Source of the DNA: Paramecium tetraurelia
Taxonomy: Eukaryota; Ciliophora; Oligohymenophorea; Peniculida; Parameciidae
Direction: 5' to 3'
Length of the DNA stretch: 64,000 nt
NCBI RefSeq assembly: GCF_000165425.1
Contig: NW_001799111.1
Location: 443,779-507,778, forward strand
Positions 62,636 through 64,000 of this stretch are shown piece by piece. The stretch's first letter is position 1; each line of letters starts with the position of its first letter. The translations under genes were made by a program, and so were the position numbers. Under the pieces are notes generated by a model. That model made no database searches. It saw nothing but the letters and a program-made list of their open reading frames with translations, and was not told where the DNA came from.

Positions 62636-64000
62636 TCAAGGCCAATGTTAAATTTGCTTATCTAAGAAGCTACTTATTCTTTGACCTAAATTTAAAAGGA
62701 TGAAAATTACCATGAATAGTGGATTTGATTGCTGTTTATTCATACTGATTCTACTACAAATGATCGGAAATATATTTTAATACATTGTGATCGCTTAGCA
62801 CTAAGAATTTCTTAATTACATAATTTGCATATTGATGATTAGCTAATACTACGAAATTGCTTGTGCTATTGAAATATTAAATATGATTTACTATTGATTA
62901 GGACTTTTGCAAAGTAGCCATTTCATAATAGAAATTAATTCTTGCTTGCCCAATGCTTCCAATGCTCGTTCAACAGTGTTACTAGCAATTTAGATAGTAA
63001 GAATAATACCTTGCATATTTATTTATGCTAAGTTAGAAGAACTATTGCAAGACTAATTGAACTAGATAGGCTTTTTCTTGACTCGGGATCCAGTATTAGA
63101 GAATATGTTAAAGTACATAATTTCCATACTCTGTCTAACTCAAGATATTGTAATTTTAGACTGACAATCTAATGATTTTAGCGATTTGTTGTTGAGAATA
63201 TTGTTAAATAATTTTGTGAATGATTTTGCAACCATAGATTTGCTATCCCATGTAATTGAACTATGGATATGATGTATAAGAGATACTGATTCTTCGACTA
63301 TGGGGATCATGAATTCCATCTTTAATTTATCAAAGGTTTCTAGCATTTTGAAAATCACATAGTTTCCATTCAAATCATATATCAAGGATCGCATATTAGA
63401 TTGTAATTGTTACAAGATTATGATTTGTAGATCATTTCGTTGGCAGGTATACTCAATCAATTTCTACATCACTCTGCAGCCGAAAGTGTTTTTGGATAAA
63501 TCATAAAAGTGAGGCTTTAATTTATTGAACATCCTCTATTGCAATTTACTATTGGCTATAGATTGAATATTATATATACTGCATTCGAAGATCTTTTAAA
63601 CAACATAATTGCCGAATATGTCCTTTTCCACTTAAGGTGTAACTCTTTCCAATTTCTACACAATCAATTCCTTCTATTGATGTGATCCTGACTCTATCAT
63701 TTTCTGCAATTTCCTACTGACTATCTGATTGCCCCATACTTAATCCTAAGATAGAATTTAAATCTTACCACCAAACTTGTAATGTACAAATCCATCTCAA
63801 TATCAGGTTCATATATGGGACTCTGACCATCCATCACTGGAGAATAGATAGGCTGATTTAGATATGGTATTTGAGGATCCACCATGTCTTTAAAGTATTC
63901 AGTTTCACTCTTATCTGAATTCCAGAGTTCCTTGATAAATTTCAATGTCTGGGCATTCATCGAAGAAGTGACTGGGGATTGCTAATCTATTTGAGTGTCT
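62636..64000 (-). CDS. PUF (Pumilio-family) RNA-binding protein, 5' end beyond window
   Basis: The frame runs from the right edge to TGA 62638-62636, with introns 63746-63768, 63261-63286, 62982-63009, 62866-62891 and 62686-62710. A candidate start is ATG 63960, but the frame stays open to the edge. PUF repeats are recognisable by their aromatic/Asn and Gln positions: KDIFGNYVVQKIFE, KNTFGCRVMQKLIEY, YDLNGNYVIFKMLE, GQQIYGCKIIHKIIQ, TEYGNYVLQHIL, NKYASNTVERALEAL and NHQYANYVIKKFL. That is at least seven, and an eighth (VWGNQIVSRKLQKMI) precedes them. PUF proteins bind UGU-containing 3' UTRs and repress or localise mRNAs. The repeat residues NYxxQ, CRxxQ and SNxxE are the ones that read bases. 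Confidence 0.93.

Noticed and set aside
62700-62880. Plus-strand frames with coding look (about 60 codons)
   Set aside because: They lie opposite the last PUF repeats, which are supported by motifs, introns and exact frame. No splice acceptor allows the plus-strand reading.

Overview
The window looks like macronuclear DNA of a ciliate, most probably Paramecium. It is strongly A+T rich. Every recognisable protein is read with TAA and TAG as glutamine and TGA as the only stop. Genes are packed tightly on both strands, and reading frames are interrupted by tiny GT...AG introns of 17-32 nt. No rRNA, tRNA, telomere repeat, CRISPR array or transposase/reverse-transcriptase gene was recognised. Splice sites were inferred by eye from frame continuity and family conservation. 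For most genes the spliced length is an exact multiple of three.

Layout. 1-3200 (+) is the 3' part of a large membrane-protein gene. 3439-15234 holds a compact set: a Gln-rich protein, an RBR ubiquitin ligase, an unknown coiled protein, the histone chaperone ASF1, the GPI-anchor enzyme PIG-L, a large coiled-coil protein, guanylate kinase, Pol III subunit RPC10 and two unknowns. 15323-33802 (-) is one giant gene (about 6,100 codons). It encodes a secreted or membrane protein with a signal peptide, a 59-copy array of a 34-residue six-cysteine repeat, further cysteine-rich segments, a GPS-like motif and C-terminal membrane segments. Its 3' end is a close inverted paralogue of 1-3200.

34374-64000 holds, in order: snRNP core protein SmD2, an AGC-type kinase, an unknown, a MORN-repeat protein, an SCP/FCP1-type phosphatase, a coiled-coil protein, a Rab GTPase, a copine, a divergent FKBP-TPR protein, an M1 aminopeptidase, a PG-rich (STPGR/SHIPPO) repeat protein, a second kinase, a DHX37/Dhr1-like DEAH helicase, a Ser/Arg-rich ORF, a PX-domain protein, a RING protein, ribosomal protein eL31, unknowns, and a PUF (Pumilio) protein running off the right edge.

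Most genes are ordinary housekeeping, signalling or cytoskeletal genes with no operon logic. Neighbours are often only tens of bases apart; one divergent pair has start codons 17 bp apart. The unusual part is the giant cysteine-repeat gene. It has higher-order 612- and 816-bp duplications inside its array, two out-of-register 103-bp units, and an inverted paralogue 12 kb away.
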